Assembly: GCA_964017235.1 (NCBI GenBank)
Contig: OZ024938.1
Coordinates: 10,159,454-10,223,453, forward strand
Direction: 5' to 3'
Source: Sabellastarte sp. h YS-2021
Lineage: Eukaryota; Annelida; Polychaeta; Sabellida; Sabellidae
DNA length: 64,000 nt
Shown here piece after piece: positions 23,536 to 37,290 of this stretch. The stretch's first letter is position 1, and every line of letters starts with the position of its first letter. The position numbers and the translations under genes are program-made. The notes beneath the pieces were generated by a model. That model did not search any database and was not told the origin of the DNA. It saw nothing but the letters and a program-made list of their open reading frames with translations.

Positions 23536-24580
23536 AAAAAAATAGCATTAGAGATGCCCGTACCCCACAGCCTGGGGAAATATTTTTCAACACCATGAGA
23601 TATAGAAGTAGACTAAGTGAAACAGTACATAGATATGGATACTTTCAGCACAGTGTCAGTTATATAAAGTTCCAAATAATGTTTAAATAGAGAAAGTAAA
23701 GTCCAAGGGAAAGAAAATGTACGTAAAGATGAAGTATTAAAACAAGACAATTCAATAGCAAGATGACAGCATGAATCAGTAAGCTAAAAATTATGATGCT
23801 GTAAAACTTATTAACTGGAGAATAGATGTCAATGGAAATAACTCAATTATGCAAAACTACATATAATATTCAGTTGCAGCAATCCATATACCTTTGTCAT
23901 AAGAGAAATATGTCTCAAAAATGGCAGATGAACACATTTTGGCAGAGCCAAAGCTAAAGGTAACACAATGATGCACACCTACACCCTAACCAATGTCCCT
24001 GCCAGGTATCAATCTTCTATACCTTACAGAATTCAAGAGCCCGGACAAGATTTTAAAACTCATGATCAATACAAAGTCAATGGTCAAATCAAGAGCACAC
24101 CATGATGTTGCACACCTACAATCCCCAACCAATGTCCCTACCAAGCATCAACTTCTTACACCTTACGGTTTCCAAGATATAGCCCGGACAAGATTTTATA
24201 GGTCAAGGTCAATACGGCAAGGTCAAAGGTCAAATCAAGGTCACACCATGACGTTGAACACCTACAACTCCCTACAAATATCCTTACCAAGTATCAACAT
24301 TCTACACCATCTGGTCTCTGAGATATAGCCTGGACAATATTTTATAGGTCAAGGTCAAAACAGTAAGGTCAAAGGTCAAATCAAGGTCACACCTTGACAC
24401 TGATCACCTACAACCCCCAACCAATGTCTATACCAAGTATCAACTTCCTACACCCTACGATTTCTGAGATGTAGCCCAGACAAGATTTTATAGGTTAAGG
24501 TCACTACAGCAAGGTCAAAGATCAAATCAAGGTCACACCATGACGTTGCACACCTACACCACCTGACCAATGTCCCTACC
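23536..24580 (+). mobile_element. 146-bp-repeat element, copy C (3' truncated)
   Basis: The complete head serves as the uninterrupted reference: AATAGCATTAGAGATGCCCG, CACAGCCTGGGG, ATGTACGTAAAGATGAAGTA, TTAAAACAAGACAATTCAAT, CTTTGTCATAAGAGAAATAT. About four core monomers follow from 23,960. It stops in mid-monomer at CCAATGTCCCTACCC with no tail. Several monomers hold perfect AGGTCAAAGGTCA. Confidence 0.85.
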
Positions 24581-26380
24581 CATATAATTAAGAGATGGGA
24601 TTCTGTGATTTTTTACTTCACTTAAAACTTTATACGGGGATTATCCCCAAGGTTAAGTCTCACATAATTTCTGTCAAATTTCAGATTTCTTAGAAATTAT
24701 TTTCAAAACATGTTCTGATAGTTGATCTTATCAATGCCTGACTTTAAATTGATTTTCCAGGAATTAAATATTTATTTTATTCCAACTGACGGAGATTTAA
24801 TTACTTCGAACATTCTGGCTAAAATTTGGGGACTATATATTAAGTTGGTCTTTGTTACTTAAACAAACCGTCATAGGAACCACAGAGAATTGTGCAAATA
24901 TTTTTTATAATTATTATGTATCAAATAGTAGTTTATTGTTATTATTTATGAAAACGATTAATCTAATTTTATTTACTGCTTTAAAAATGTTCTCATGTAT
25001 TGTTATATATGTTCACGTGAAGATATATAGAATTGCACAGTTGTGTACAATGGGTCATACCTAGTTTAGTTTTTCCACTTTAAAACCTACTATTCATGAG
25101 AAAAAAACCCTGGGCCAGTGTTTTATACATTTAAACAGTATACTTGTAATTACAGAACTATGCCTGGGATTTAACCAGCTGCACTCAACAGATAACTGGA
25201 TTTCCGGCCAAGGCAAAAATGGTAATACTTTGATAATTAATGAAAACAACAGTTTTATAAAGATATGTGTATCCTCGATGGACGGGGTTTTCAATATGAC
25301 AACATACACAGACACATGAGGAGAATAGAAACAAATGCAAACTAAATTTTCAGACACATAGTAACAAAATTAAATTGCCAAAGTCTCTGTTTTTATGGCA
25401 TTCACAAAAGAAGTTTAAAAAATCTACTGGCCTCCTCGGGCAGGAACCCCAGCCTTCAGGTATCATAAGACAGCATCAGATACATTTGGGAAATTGTCCA
25501 TTTTAAAATTGTAAAAGAAAACCTGGTAAAAATCCATGCACGAGTTCGACAGTGTTGATCAACCAAAAAACATTGAAGATACGTCTACGAGCATCTACAG
25601 CTATTCTTGGGATAATCATGTCCTGAAAATTTGTACACATCTGTGAAGGGTTATGGACTGCCGAACACCCACAAACACTATGCCCGTGGCCTGGACGGCT
25701 TTAGGGACAACTATTAAATTCAATCTTTATGAGCTGGAATTAACAACTAATTATAAACACATATATGTTCAATGAATGGGCAACATCAGTATCTTCCTTT
25801 TTTGGGTACCACCACTGGTGTTGGCTGTTTGTCAATATTTACAAAAACAAATAATAAAAATAAAACATCTACAACTAATAGTTAATATAATTAAATACAA
25901 TTTGTGCTTCACTGTTAATTATCAGTGTTTTCATTCGATTTCGCTTGGAAAATTAGGGCTGAATGATAAAAACCACCAGAGAATTGCACACAAACATTAA
26001 TGTTACCAAAAGTCTGTGATTGTTTACGTTTACATCTTGAAATCTGGTAAAAAAGGCTAAAACAAATAGGCAACTGGGCAACTGAGAGGTTAACCATCAG
26101 CTGTGTGATAACATAGACTAATAAGTTTATCCTGTGCCTAAATATAGAAAAATCCTCCCGATTTGCTTCTTTAAATAGTAAAAAAGTGCAGTACAGCACT
26201 GGTGTGAGACAGTGCTTTGCTCCGAGTTACCTAGATAAATGATTCGTTCGTCAGAGCAAAAGTGAGATTATTGTTTCACTGCAGAGCACCGAAGGAATGC
26301 AAAAGCAATCCTAGAGCACAGGTCTCCATTAAGGCAGCTGAGTATGATCATATTGGAACATGACCCAAATACTGCAAGAA
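24581..26380. other. No recognisable gene
   Basis: Short frames on both strands have no family resemblance. No repeat was matched within the window. Confidence 0.35.
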
Positions 26381-26387
26381 ACCGTGT

Positions 26388-26525
26388 TGTTGTACCGATT
26401 TCAATGGCCAGGATATTGTTAGGACAGGTCCTCTGTATTGTCACCTCTGGGAGTCAAACCCACACAGAGGTGACAGCCTCTGATTAGATACCAAACCTGC
26501 TAATCCACTAGGCCACTTTAGTGTT
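26388..26525 (-). repeat. tRNA-derived SINE, same family as 53.02 kb
   Basis: The minus strand shows a canonical A box TGGCCTAGTGG and a B-box region GGGTTTGACTCC. The body CTGTCACCTCTGTGTGGGTT and the tail around CCTGGC-TTGAA match the copy at 53,021-53,160. Confidence 0.75.
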
Positions 26526-27715
26526 ACCTCTGTTGTACTGATTTAATATCGAAACACAAACCAATACTAACAATAGGTGCATGAGAGGGATTGTAAAACA
26601 AATGAAATGTGTATTTTTATTTATTTATTTCATTTTGTGAACGCGTGCGTGTGTGAGTGTATGTGTGCAACATTCAAAAATATTTTTTGTCAAATGTGTA
26701 CTGAATTATGCAGTGAATAAGCACAATAAATATTTTGTTTTTTTGAAAAAAAAAGTCAATTTTTATCTGTAAAATCTTTGGTAATTTCCATCCAATTATT
26801 TGTTGGTCCTATTGTTATCTAAATGCTCAATAATTTTGAAATTGGCACAATAAAAAAGGTTTCATTTTCCCAGAAGTTTACATCATTGTATCGCAACAGT
26901 AGTTATCTAACATTTGATCCCTTTTTTGTTACATTCTAACCTTATCTGGCATTTTGTTCTGAGAATTTGAGATATTGAGCAACTGTGTTCTGTACAATTC
27001 AGAGCATTTTGTGGCAGGTTACTTTATGTGCCACACATACCAGTGTGCTGTAAACTCAGTGCACTTACAGTACAATCAAGTTTTATAATTAACCTGCTTC
27101 TTCTCTTTCTAATTACTCACCAGGCTTTATTACACTTGTTTATATATTTTAAGTTCACCTTTCTTTTGAGTTAATATGCATTGAGACGGTCAACTTGTAC
27201 GTACAGGTTAACCCAGGTGAATGAAATACATTTTGACCATGGACTTTCACAGATGTCCATGGATATCCATGTTTTTTTTAAATGGCCTCATGGTCAATAG
27301 TCAGAGTCCATGGTCTGTCAAAACCTGGTCTAGTCCAGGGACCCTAATCATGGACACTGACCATGGTCAAAGTCCATTGACCAGAGCATGTTTTGACTGA
27401 CCATTGATTCACTCAACTGTACTTTAGTTAAGCAGCTAGTTAAGTTGTACTTGTTTTTATGACCACGTAAGTGTCCAATAATTGAAAATAATGGATTGTT
27501 TATCAGATTCTAACACTTGCTATTAACCTTAAATTACACTCCTTCCCTATTTTTTTTATATTTTCAAGATGTTGTTTAATGTTTACCATCATTGTTTTTC
27601 ATTTCTACTCTGTATTTTTCTGTTTTAGGCTTTATGGTCATTTAGATAAAATAAAAGCTTTCTTTGGAAATATGTTTGAAAAGGGATTCCATATTTGGTC
27701 ATTATCAGTGAAAGG
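26526..27715. other. No gene recognised; GT-rich stretch and CCATGG cluster
   Basis: A degenerate GT/GC stretch lies at 26,641-26,668. At 27,230-27,420 GACCATGGAC, GTCCATGGATATCCATG, GTCCATGGTC and GACCATGGTCAAAGTCCA form a dense cluster of palindromic words. Confidence 0.4.
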
Positions 27716-27719
27716 AACA

Positions 27720-28385
27720 ACTGTTGCACACCTACACCCCTTAACCAATGTCCCTATCAAGTATCACTTTCATACACCTTACGGTTTACAAGATATAGCC
27801 CTGACAAGATTTTATAGCTAAAGGTCACTACGGCAAGGCCAAAGGTCAAATCAAGGTCACACCATGACGTTGCACACCTACACCCCCTAACCAATGTCCC
27901 TACCACGTAACAACTTCCTGCACATTACGGTTCCCAAGATATAGCCCTGACAAGATTTTAAAGGTCAAGGTCACTTTGGCAGGGTCAAAGGTCAAATCAA
28001 GGTCAGACTATGACATTGCACACCTACACTCAAGTATCACTTTCATACACCTTACGGTTTACAAGATATAGCCCTGACAAGATTTTATAGGTCAAGGTCA
28101 CTACAGCAAGGCCAAAGGTCAAATCAAGGTCACACCATGACTTTGCACACCTTCTAACCAATGTCCCTGCCAATCATCAACTTCCTACACCTTACGGTTT
28201 CCAAGATATAGTCACACCATGATGTTGCACACCTACACCCCCTAACCAATGTCCCTACCAAGTATCAACTTCCTACACCTTATGGTTTCTGAGATACAGC
28301 CCGGACAAACTTTTTCCCGCTGCCCGACCACCTGCCCGCGCATCCAGACATCATGGATGAAAAGAATACCCCATATAAAAACCTT
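27720..28385 (+). mobile_element. 146-bp-repeat element, copy D (headless)
   Basis: Starts inside a monomer (GTTGCACACCTACACC), has about four monomers, one with an internal deletion, and ends with the family tail: GATACAGCCCGGACAAAC, CCCGC-GCCCG, CATCCAGACATCATGGATGA, AAAGAATACCCC. The head is missing. Confidence 0.8.
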
Positions 28386-29021
28386 TACAACAACTTTACA
28401 AGTCAGAACTTTTGCCCCGATGAATCGTGCCTAAATGTTTTCAGTCAGAACTGTGTTGAGACCAATCCACCGGTTATGAACAATCTGTTCCATGACCTAT
28501 CTTGTTGACACTTGTCTTGACATGACCAAGGTTCCACTAAGGATAGCGCCCAGTGATTTGATCTCAAATAGAAAGATTAGTGTCTGTTGTTTAATATTCT
28601 CTGCTATCTAATACCTAATTCATAACTTACATGTGCCATGAGTGTATTTTTGGATGTGGCTCTGTTTGTCGAGCCCCCTCTCATGTCTTGGTGGAAAGTA
28701 TTCCTTGGGATTCATATTTGGATATGATTTGGGGTGATTCGACACAACTTGTATCATGCTGTGCATTCGGAACCATTATAATTTTAAAATGTTTGAAAAA
28801 CCTACCACATCCTCTCACAAGCAGTATTAAAGCTTTATACAATAGATGGGTGAAGTGTAGTGCTGCAAGGAGCTGAATATAACTAGAGTCGTAACTCGGT
28901 GAGCAATAACTCGATTTATGCAATTTAAACTCAAATTTTTAAAAAATCAAAAATACATATTGTGATATACTAACCTTGTTTCAAACTGACACTATTCTAA
29001 TTTGTCAAGCCACAAAAAAAA
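28386..29021. other. No recognisable gene
   Basis: Opposed 80-codon frames at 28,631-28,923 overlap each other and match nothing known to me. Confidence 0.35.
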
Positions 29022-29029
29022 AACAAGAC

Positions 29030-29735
29030 CACTGCCGTGGTATGTATCTCCCGCCGAGTACCGCAGGGGAAGAAATACTACATTGAAATTTTTCCCCTTT
29101 GCATAGGACACTGTTGTACCATCCTGCAGGTCGAAAATTCGCTTGAAACCGCTCTATCTGTTATGCTTTTCGAGATATTGACACTATTGACACAAAAATC
29201 CAAGATGGCCGCCGAAAGTGGCGAAAAATGAAATTTTTCCCCTTTGGACAGGACACTCTTGTATCACCCTGCGGGTCAAAAAATCGCTCGAAATCGCTCG
29301 ATCTGTTACGGTTTTCGAGATATTGACACTTTTTCATTTTCCGCAAAAATGTAAGATGGCCGCCAAAAGTGGCGAAAACTGAAATTTTCCCCCTTTGCAC
29401 AGGAGACTCTTGTACCACCCTGCAGGTCAAAAATTTGCTCAAAATCGCTCTATCTCTTACGGTTTTCGAGATATTGACACTTTTCTATTTTCCGCAAAAA
29501 TCCAAAAAGGCCGCCAAAAGTGGCGAGAATTGATATTTTACCCCTTTGCACAGGACATTCTTGTACTACCTTGCAGGTCAAAAATTCGCTCGAAATTGCT
29601 CTATCTCTTATGGTTTTCGAGATATTCACACTTTTTCATTTTTTTCCGCTAAAATCCAAGAAGGCCGCCAAAAGTGGCGAAAATTGAAATCTTTCCCCTT
29701 TGCATAGGACACTTTTGTACTACCCTGAAGGTCTA
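29030..29735 (+). repeat. GGCCGCC satellite, 151-bp unit
   Basis: (C/A)AGGTCAAAAATT-GCTCGAAAT recurs at 29,128, 29,273, 29,424, 29,575 and 29,729. Units include CGGTTTTCGAGATATTGACA and AAGATGGCCGCCAAAAGTGG. Confidence 0.9.
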
Positions 29736-29994
29736 AATGCAATAGTTTTCAAGTTACAAGTGATTTCACTCATGATGGAAGTTAGTGAAAAATCCAAAAG
29801 TAGCTATTGCTCACTTATCTATTGAGATAGACACCCAAGTTACTCACCATGTTGTTGCTGTGGGAAAAAGTAGGTGAATAACATATTTTAACAAAATGCT
29901 CTAAATACAATACTTTTCAAGTTATAATCGATTTAGTGCATGATTTCATTAATTTTAATGCATAAAAAAAATTATTTTAATAATTCATAAAAAA

Positions 29995-32900
29995 ACTTAA
30001 GCATGTGAAATATCTCCAAAATGTAGGTGAATGAGTTATTTGAGAAATACTGGCTATCTGCAATACTTTTTGTGATAATAGGCAATTACTCATTTTGAGT
30101 AGGTGAGTAATTAGATATGGATCTGAAAATTCACTAATTGAAAGTTCTCCCAAAATATAGGTGAAGTGAGTTATTTGAAAAATACTGGCTATCTGCAATA
30201 CTTTTAGAGATAATTCGCATTTACTCATTTTGAGTAGGTGAGTAATTACCTACAGGTTTCGAACTTCACCATGTGAAAGCTCTTCCAAAAGTAGATGAAT
30301 GAGTTATTTGATAAAAATTGGGTACCCACAATACTTTTAGAGATAATTAGCATTTACTCATTTTGAGTAGGTGAGTAATTACCTATGGGTCTGAAACTTC
30401 ACCATGTGACAGCTCTTCCAAAAGTAGATGAATGAGTTATTTGAGAAAAATTGACTATCTGCAATACTTTCAGAGATAATTCGCATTTACTCATTTTGAG
30501 TAGGTGAGTAATTAGCTACAGGTCTGAAACTTCACCAAGTGAAAGCTCTCCTAAAAGTACATGAATGAGTTATTTGAGAAAAATTGGCTATCTGCAATAC
30601 TTTTAGAGATAATTCGCAGTTACTCATTTTGAGTAGGTGAGTAATTAGCTACAGGTCTGAAACTTCACCATGTGAAAGCTCTCCCAAAAGTAGGTGAATG
30701 AGTTATTTGAGAAAAATTGGCTATATGCAATACTCTTAGAGATAATTCGCAGTTACTCATTTTGAGTAGGTGAGTTATTACCTATGGGTCTGAAACTTTG
30801 CCATGTGAAAGCTCTTCGAAAAGTAGATGAATGAGTTATTTGAGAAAAATTGGCTATCTGCAATACTTTTAGAGAGAATTCCCATTTACTCATTTTGAGT
30901 AGGCGAGTAAGTAGCTATGGGTCTGAAACTTCACAATGTGAAAGCTCTTCCAAAAGTAGATGAATGAGTTATTTGAGAAAAATTGGCTATCTCCTATACT
31001 TTTAGAGATAATTCGCATTTACTCATTTTGAGTAGGTGAGAAATTAGCTATGGGTCTGAAACTTCACCATGTGAAAGCTCTTCCAAAAGTAGATGAATGA
31101 GTTATTTGAGAAAAATTGGCTATCTGCAATACTTTTAGAGATAATTTGCATTTACTCATTTTGAGTAGGTGAGTAATTAGCTACGGGCGTGAAACTTCAC
31201 CAAGTGAAAGCTCTACCAAAAGTAGATGAATGAGTTATTTGAGAAAAATTGGCTATCTGCAATACTTTTAGAGATAATTAGCATTTACTCATTTTGAGTA
31301 GGTGAGAAATTAGCTACAGGTCTCACACTTCACCAAGTGAAAGCTCTTCCAAAAGTAGATGAATGAGTTATTTGAGAAAAATTGGCTATCTGCAATACTT
31401 TTAGAGATAATTAGCATTTACTCATTTTGAGTAGGTGAGTAATTAGCTACGGGTCTGAAACTTCACCAAGTGAAAGCTCTTCCAAAAGTAGGTGAATGAG
31501 TTATTTGAGAAAAATTGGCTATCTGCAATACTTTTAGAGAGAATTCGCATTTACTCATTTTGAGTAGGTGAGTAATTAGCTATGGGTCTGAAACTTCACC
31601 ATGTGAAAGCTCTTCCAAAAGTAGATGAATGAGTTATTTGAGAAAAATTGGCTATCTGCAATACTTTTAGAGATAAAGAAAAATTGGCTATCTGCAATAC
31701 TTTTAGAGAGCATTCGCATTTACTCATTTTGAGTAGGTGAGTAATTAGCTATGGGTCTGAAACTTCACCATGTGAAAGCTCTTCCAAAAGTAGATGAATG
31801 AGTTATTTGAGAAAAATTGGCTATCTGCAATACTTTTAGAGATAATTCGCATTTACTCATTTTGAGTAGGCGGGTAATTAGCTATGGGTCTGAAACTTCA
31901 CCATGTGAAAGCTCTTCCAAAAGTAAATGAACGAGTTATTTGAGAAAAATTGGCTATCTGCAATACTTTTCGAGATATTTAGCATTTACTCATTTTGAGT
32001 AGGTGAGAAATTAGCTACAGGTCTGACACTTCAAGTGAAAGCTCTCGCAAAAGTAGGTGAATGAGTTATTTGAGAAAAATTAGCTATCTTCTATACTTTT
32101 AGAGATAATTCGCATTTACTCATTTTGTGTAGGTGAGAAATTAGCTAGGGGTCTGAAACCTCACTAAGTGAAAGCTCTTCCAAAAGTAGATGAATGAGTT
32201 ATTTGAGAAAAATTGGCTATCTGCAATACTTTTAGACATAATTAGCATTTACTCATTTTGAGTAGGCGAGTAAGTAGCTATGGGTCTGAAACTTTACAAT
32301 GTGAAAGCTCTTCCAAAAGTAGGTGAATGAGTTATTTGAGAAAAATTGGCTATCTGCAATACTTTTAGAGAAAATTCGCATTTACTCATTTTGAGTAGGT
32401 GAGTAATTAGCGATGGGTCTGAAACTTCACCATGTGAAAGCTCTTCCAAAAGTACATGAATGAGTTATTTGAGAAAAATTGGCTATCTGCAATACTTTTA
32501 GAGATAATTAGCATTTACTCATTTTGAGTAGGTGAGTAATTAGCGATGGGTCTGAAACTTCACCAAGTGAAAGCTCTCCCAAAAGTAGGTGAATGAGTTA
32601 TTTGAGAAAAATTGGCTATCTGCAATACTTTTAGAGAGAATTCGCATTTACTCATTTTGAGTAGGTGAGTAATTAGCTATGGGTCTGAAACTTCACCATG
32701 TGAAAGCTCTTCCAAAAGTACATGAATGAGTTATTTGAGAAAAATTGGCTATCTGCAATACTTTTAGAGATAATTCGCAGTTACTCATTTTGAGTAGGTG
32801 AGTTATTACCTATGGGTCTGAAACTTTGCCATGTGAAAGCTCTTCGAAAAGTAGATGAATGAGTTATTTGAGAAAAATTGGCTATCTGCAATACTTTTAG

Positions 32901-35765
32901 AGAGAATTCCCATTTACTCATTTTGAGTAGGCGAGTAAGTAGCTATGGGTCTGAAACTTCACAATGTGAAAGCTCTTCCAAAAGTAGATGAATGAGTTAT
33001 TTGAGAAAAATTGGCTATCTCCTATACTTTTAGAGATAATTCGCATTTACTCATTTTGAGTAGGTGAGAAATTAGCTATGGGTCTGAAACTTCACCATGT
33101 GAAAGCTCTTCCAAAAGTAGATGAATGAGTTATTTGAGAAAAATTGGCTATCTGCAATACTTTTAGAGATAATTAGCATTTACTCATTTTGAGTAGGTGA
33201 GTAATTAGCTACGGGCGTGAAACTTCACCAAGTGAAAGCTCTACCAAAAGTAGATGAATGACTTATTTGAGAAAAATTGGGTATCTGCAATTCTTTTAGA
33301 GATAATTTGCATTTACTCATTTTGAGTAGGTGAGTAATTACCTACGGGTCTGAAACTTCACCAAGTGAAAGCTCTCTCAAAAGTAGATGAATGAGTTATT
33401 TGAGAAAAATTGGCTATCTGCAATACTTTTAGAGATAATTCGCATTTACTCATTTTGAGTAGGTGAGTAATTAGCTACGGGTCTGAAACTTCACCAAGTG
33501 AAAGCTCTCCCAAAAGTAGGTGAATGAGTTATTTGAGAAAAATTGGCTATATGCAATACTTTTAGAGATAATTCACATTTACTCATTTTGAGTAGGCGAG
33601 TAATTAGCTATGGGTCTGAAACTTCACCACGTGAAAGCTCTTCCAAAAGTAAATGAATGAGTTATTTGAGGAAAAAATTGGCTATCTGCAATACTTTTAG
33701 ACATAATTAACATTTACTCATTTTGAGTAGGTGAGTAACTAGCTACGCATCTGAAACTTAACCAAGTGAAAGCTCTCCCAAAAGTAGGTCAATGAGTTAT
33801 TTGAGAAAAAATGGCTACCTGCAATACTTTTAGAGATAATTCGCATTTACTTATTTTGAGGAGGTGAGTAATTAGCTACGGGTCTGAAACTTCACCAAGT
33901 GAAAGCTCTTCCAAAAGTAGGTGAATGAGTTATTTGAGAAAAATTGGCTATCTGCAATACTTTTAGAGAGAATTCGCATTTACTCATTTTGAGTAGGTGA
34001 GTAATTAGCTATGGGTCTGAAACTTCACCATGTGAAAGCTCTTCCAAAAGTAGATGAATGAGTTATTTGAGAAAAATTGGCTATCTGCAATACTTTTAGA
34101 GATAAAGAAAAATTGGCTATCTGCAATACTTTTAGAGAGCATTCGCATTTACTCATTTTGAGTAGGTGAGTAATTAGCTATGGGTCTGAAACTTCACCAT
34201 GTGAAAGCTCTTCCAAAAGTAGATGAATGAGTTATTTGAGAAAAATTGGCTATCTGCAATACTTTTAGAGATAATTCGCATTTACTCATTTTGAGTAGGC
34301 GGGTAATTAGCTATGGGTCTGAAACTTCACCATGTGAAAGCTCTTCCAAAAGTAAATGAACGAGTTATTTGAGAAAAATTGGCTATCTGCAATACTTTTC
34401 GAGATATTTAGCATTTACTCATTTTGAGTAGGTGAGAAATTAGCTACAGGTCTGACACTTCAAGTGAAAGCTCTCGCAAAAGTAGGTGAATGAGTTATTT
34501 GAGAAAAATTAGCTATCTTCTATACTTTTAGAGATAATTCGCATTTACTCATTTTGTGTAGGTGAGAAATTAGCTAGGGGTCTGAAACCTCACTAAGTGA
34601 AAGCTCTTCCAAAAGTAGATGAATGAGTTATTTGAGAAAAATTGGCTATCTGCAATACTTTTAGACATAATTAGCATTTACTCATTTTGAGTAGGCGAGT
34701 AAGTAGCTATGGGTCTGAAACTTTACAATGTGAAAGCTCTTCCAAAAGTAGGTGAATGAGTTATTTGAGAAAAATTGGCTATCTGCAATACTTTTAGAGA
34801 AAATTCGCATTTACTCATTTTGAGTAGGTGAGTAATTAGCGATGGGTCTGAAACTTCACCATGTGAAAGCTCTTCCAAAAGTACATGAATGAGTTATTTG
34901 AGAAAAATTGGCTATCTGCAATACTTTTAGAGATAATTAGCATTTACTCATTTTGAGTAGGTGAGTAATTAGCGATGGGTCTGAAACTTCACCAAGTGAA
35001 AGCTCTCCCAAAAGTAGGTGAATGAGTTATTTGAGAAAAATTGGCTATCTGCAATACTTTTAGAGAGAATTCGCATTTACTCATTTTGAGTAGGTGAGTA
35101 ATTAGCTATGGGTCTGAAACTTCACCATGTGAAAGCTCTTCCAAAAGTAGATGAATGAGTTATTTGAGAAAAATTGGCTATCTGCAATACTTTTAGAGAT
35201 AATTCGCATTTACTCATCTTGAGTAGGCGAGTAATTAGCTATGGGTCTGAAACTTCACCATGTGAAAGCTCTTCCAAAAGTAAATGAATGAGTTATTTGA
35301 GAAAAATTGGCCATCTGCAATACTTTTCGAGATATTTAGCATTTACTCATTTTGAGTAGGTGAGAAATTAGCTACAGGTCTGAAACTTCACCAAGTGAAA
35401 GCTCTCGCAAAAGTAGGTGAATGAGTTATTTGAGAAAAATTGGCTATCTTCTATACTTTTAGAGATAATTCGCATTTACTCATTTTGTGTAGGTGAGAAA
35501 TTAGCTAGGGGTCTGAAACCTCACCAAGTGAAAGCTCTTCCAAAAGTAGATGAATGAGTTATTTGAGAAAAATTGGCTATCTGCAATACTTTTAGACATA
35601 ATTAGCATTTACTCATTTTGAGTAGGTGAGTAACTAGCTACGCATCTGAAACTTAACCAAGTGAAAGCTCTCCCAAAAGTAGGTCAATGAGTTATTTGAG
35701 AAAAAATGGCTACCTGCAATACTTTTAGAGATAATTCGCATTTACTTATTTTGAGGAGGTGAGTA
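29995..35765 (+). repeat. 133-bp satellite array, about 43 units, with higher-order duplications
   Basis: TTACTCATTTTGAGTAGG recurs at 30,487, 30,620, 30,753, 30,886 and 31,019, exactly 133 bp apart, and so on to the end. Each unit holds a dyad (ACTCA/TGAGT) nested in a longer inverted repeat (TTACTCA/TGAGTAA, 11-nt spacer). Segments 31,440-32,718 and 33,869-35,147 are nearly identical at a 2,429-bp offset; 30,735-31,218 recurs at a 2,028-bp offset. A broken unit (GAGATAAAGAAAAATTGG) marks both long copies. Confidence 0.95.
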
Positions 35766-37290
35766 AGTAGGCCAAAGTTCACCAAACCATTTTCCCCTTA
35801 GCATAGGATACTCTAGTACTACCCTGTGGGTCAAAAATTTGCTCGAAATTGCTCTATATCTTACGGTTTGAGAGATATTTCTGATTTTTCACATTTTCAC
35901 TAAAAGTAGCAATAAAGTAGCCATTACTCACTTGTACATCGAGCAACAGTTGTGAAACTTAAATATGTTACAGTTCACAAAAAAGTACATGAACAACATA
36001 TTTGAGAGAAATTGTGTAGCTGCAATACTTTTGAAGATATAAGCCATTTACTCATTATGGTTATCATTAAAAATTGAAAAAGTAGCTATTACTCACTTAG
36101 CTATGGAGATACACTTCCAAATTACTGACCATGTTGTAGCTGTTGAGAAAGTAGCTGAACATCATATTGGAACAAAATTGTGTAGCTGCAATACTTATGA
36201 AGATATAAGCCATTTACTCATTGACAGTTATAAGTCATATAATTATATTAGGTAAAAGCGCTATTACTCACTCAAAAGTAGGCCAAAGTTCACCAAACTT
36301 TTCCCCCCTTAGCAATAGGATACTCTAGTACTACCCTGTGGGTCAAAAATTTGCTCGAAATTGCTCTATATCTTACAGTTTGAGAGATATTTCTGATTTT
36401 TCACATTTTCACTAAAAGTAGCAATAAAGTAGCCATTACTCACTTGTACATTGAGCAACAGTTGTGAAACTTAAATATGTTACAGTTCACAAAAAAGTAC
36501 ATGAACAACATGTTTGAGAGAAATTGTGTAGCTGCAATACTTTTGAAGATATAAGCAATTTACTCATTATGGTTATCATTAAAAATTGAAAAAGTAGCTA
36601 TTACTCACTTAGCTATACAGATACACTTCCAAACTACTGGCCATGTTGTAGCAGTGGAGAAAGTAGCTGAACAACATATTGGAACAAAATTGTGTAGCTG
36701 CAATACTTTTGAAGATATAAGCCATTTACTCATTATGGTTATCATTAAAAACTGAAAAAGTAGCTATTACTCACTTAGCTACGGAGATACACTTCCAAAC
36801 TACTGACCATGTTGTAGCAGAGGAGAAAGTAGCCGAACAACATATTGGAACAAAATTGTGTAGCTGCAATACTTTTGAAGATATAAGCCATTTACTCATT
36901 ATGGTTATCATTAAAAATTGAAAAAGTAGCTATTACTCACTTAGCTATGGAGATACACTTGCAAACTACTGACCATGTTGTAGCTGTGGAGAAAGTAGCT
37001 GAACAACATATTGGAACAAAATTGTGTAGCTGCAATACTTATGAAGATATAAGCCATTTACTCATTATGGTTATAATTAAAAATTGACAAAGTAGCTATT
37101 ACTCACTTAGCTATGGAGATACACTTCCAAACTACTGACCATGTTGTAGCTGTGGAGAAAGTAGCTGAACAACATATTAGAACAAAATACTGTAAATGCA
37201 ATAGTTTCAGAGTTATAAGCCATATAATTATATTAGCTAAAATAGCTATTACTCACTCAAAAGTAGGCCAAAGTTCACCAAACCCCAAAA
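35766..37290 (+). repeat. 166-bp satellite array preceded by two ~509-bp composite units
   Basis: AAGTAGCTATTACTCACTTA recurs at 36,593, 36,759, 36,925 and 37,091 (166 bp). GTAGGCCAAAGTTCACCAAA recurs at 35,768 and 36,277, marking a larger composite unit that also includes a GGTCAAAAATTTGCTCGAAA block from the GGCCGCC satellite. The 86-codon frame at 37,113 is a read-through of this array. Confidence 0.9.

Noticed and set aside
29995-35765. CRISPR-like regular array
   Set aside because: The whole 133-bp unit is repeated with scattered mutations; there are no unique spacers, and the genome is eukaryotic.
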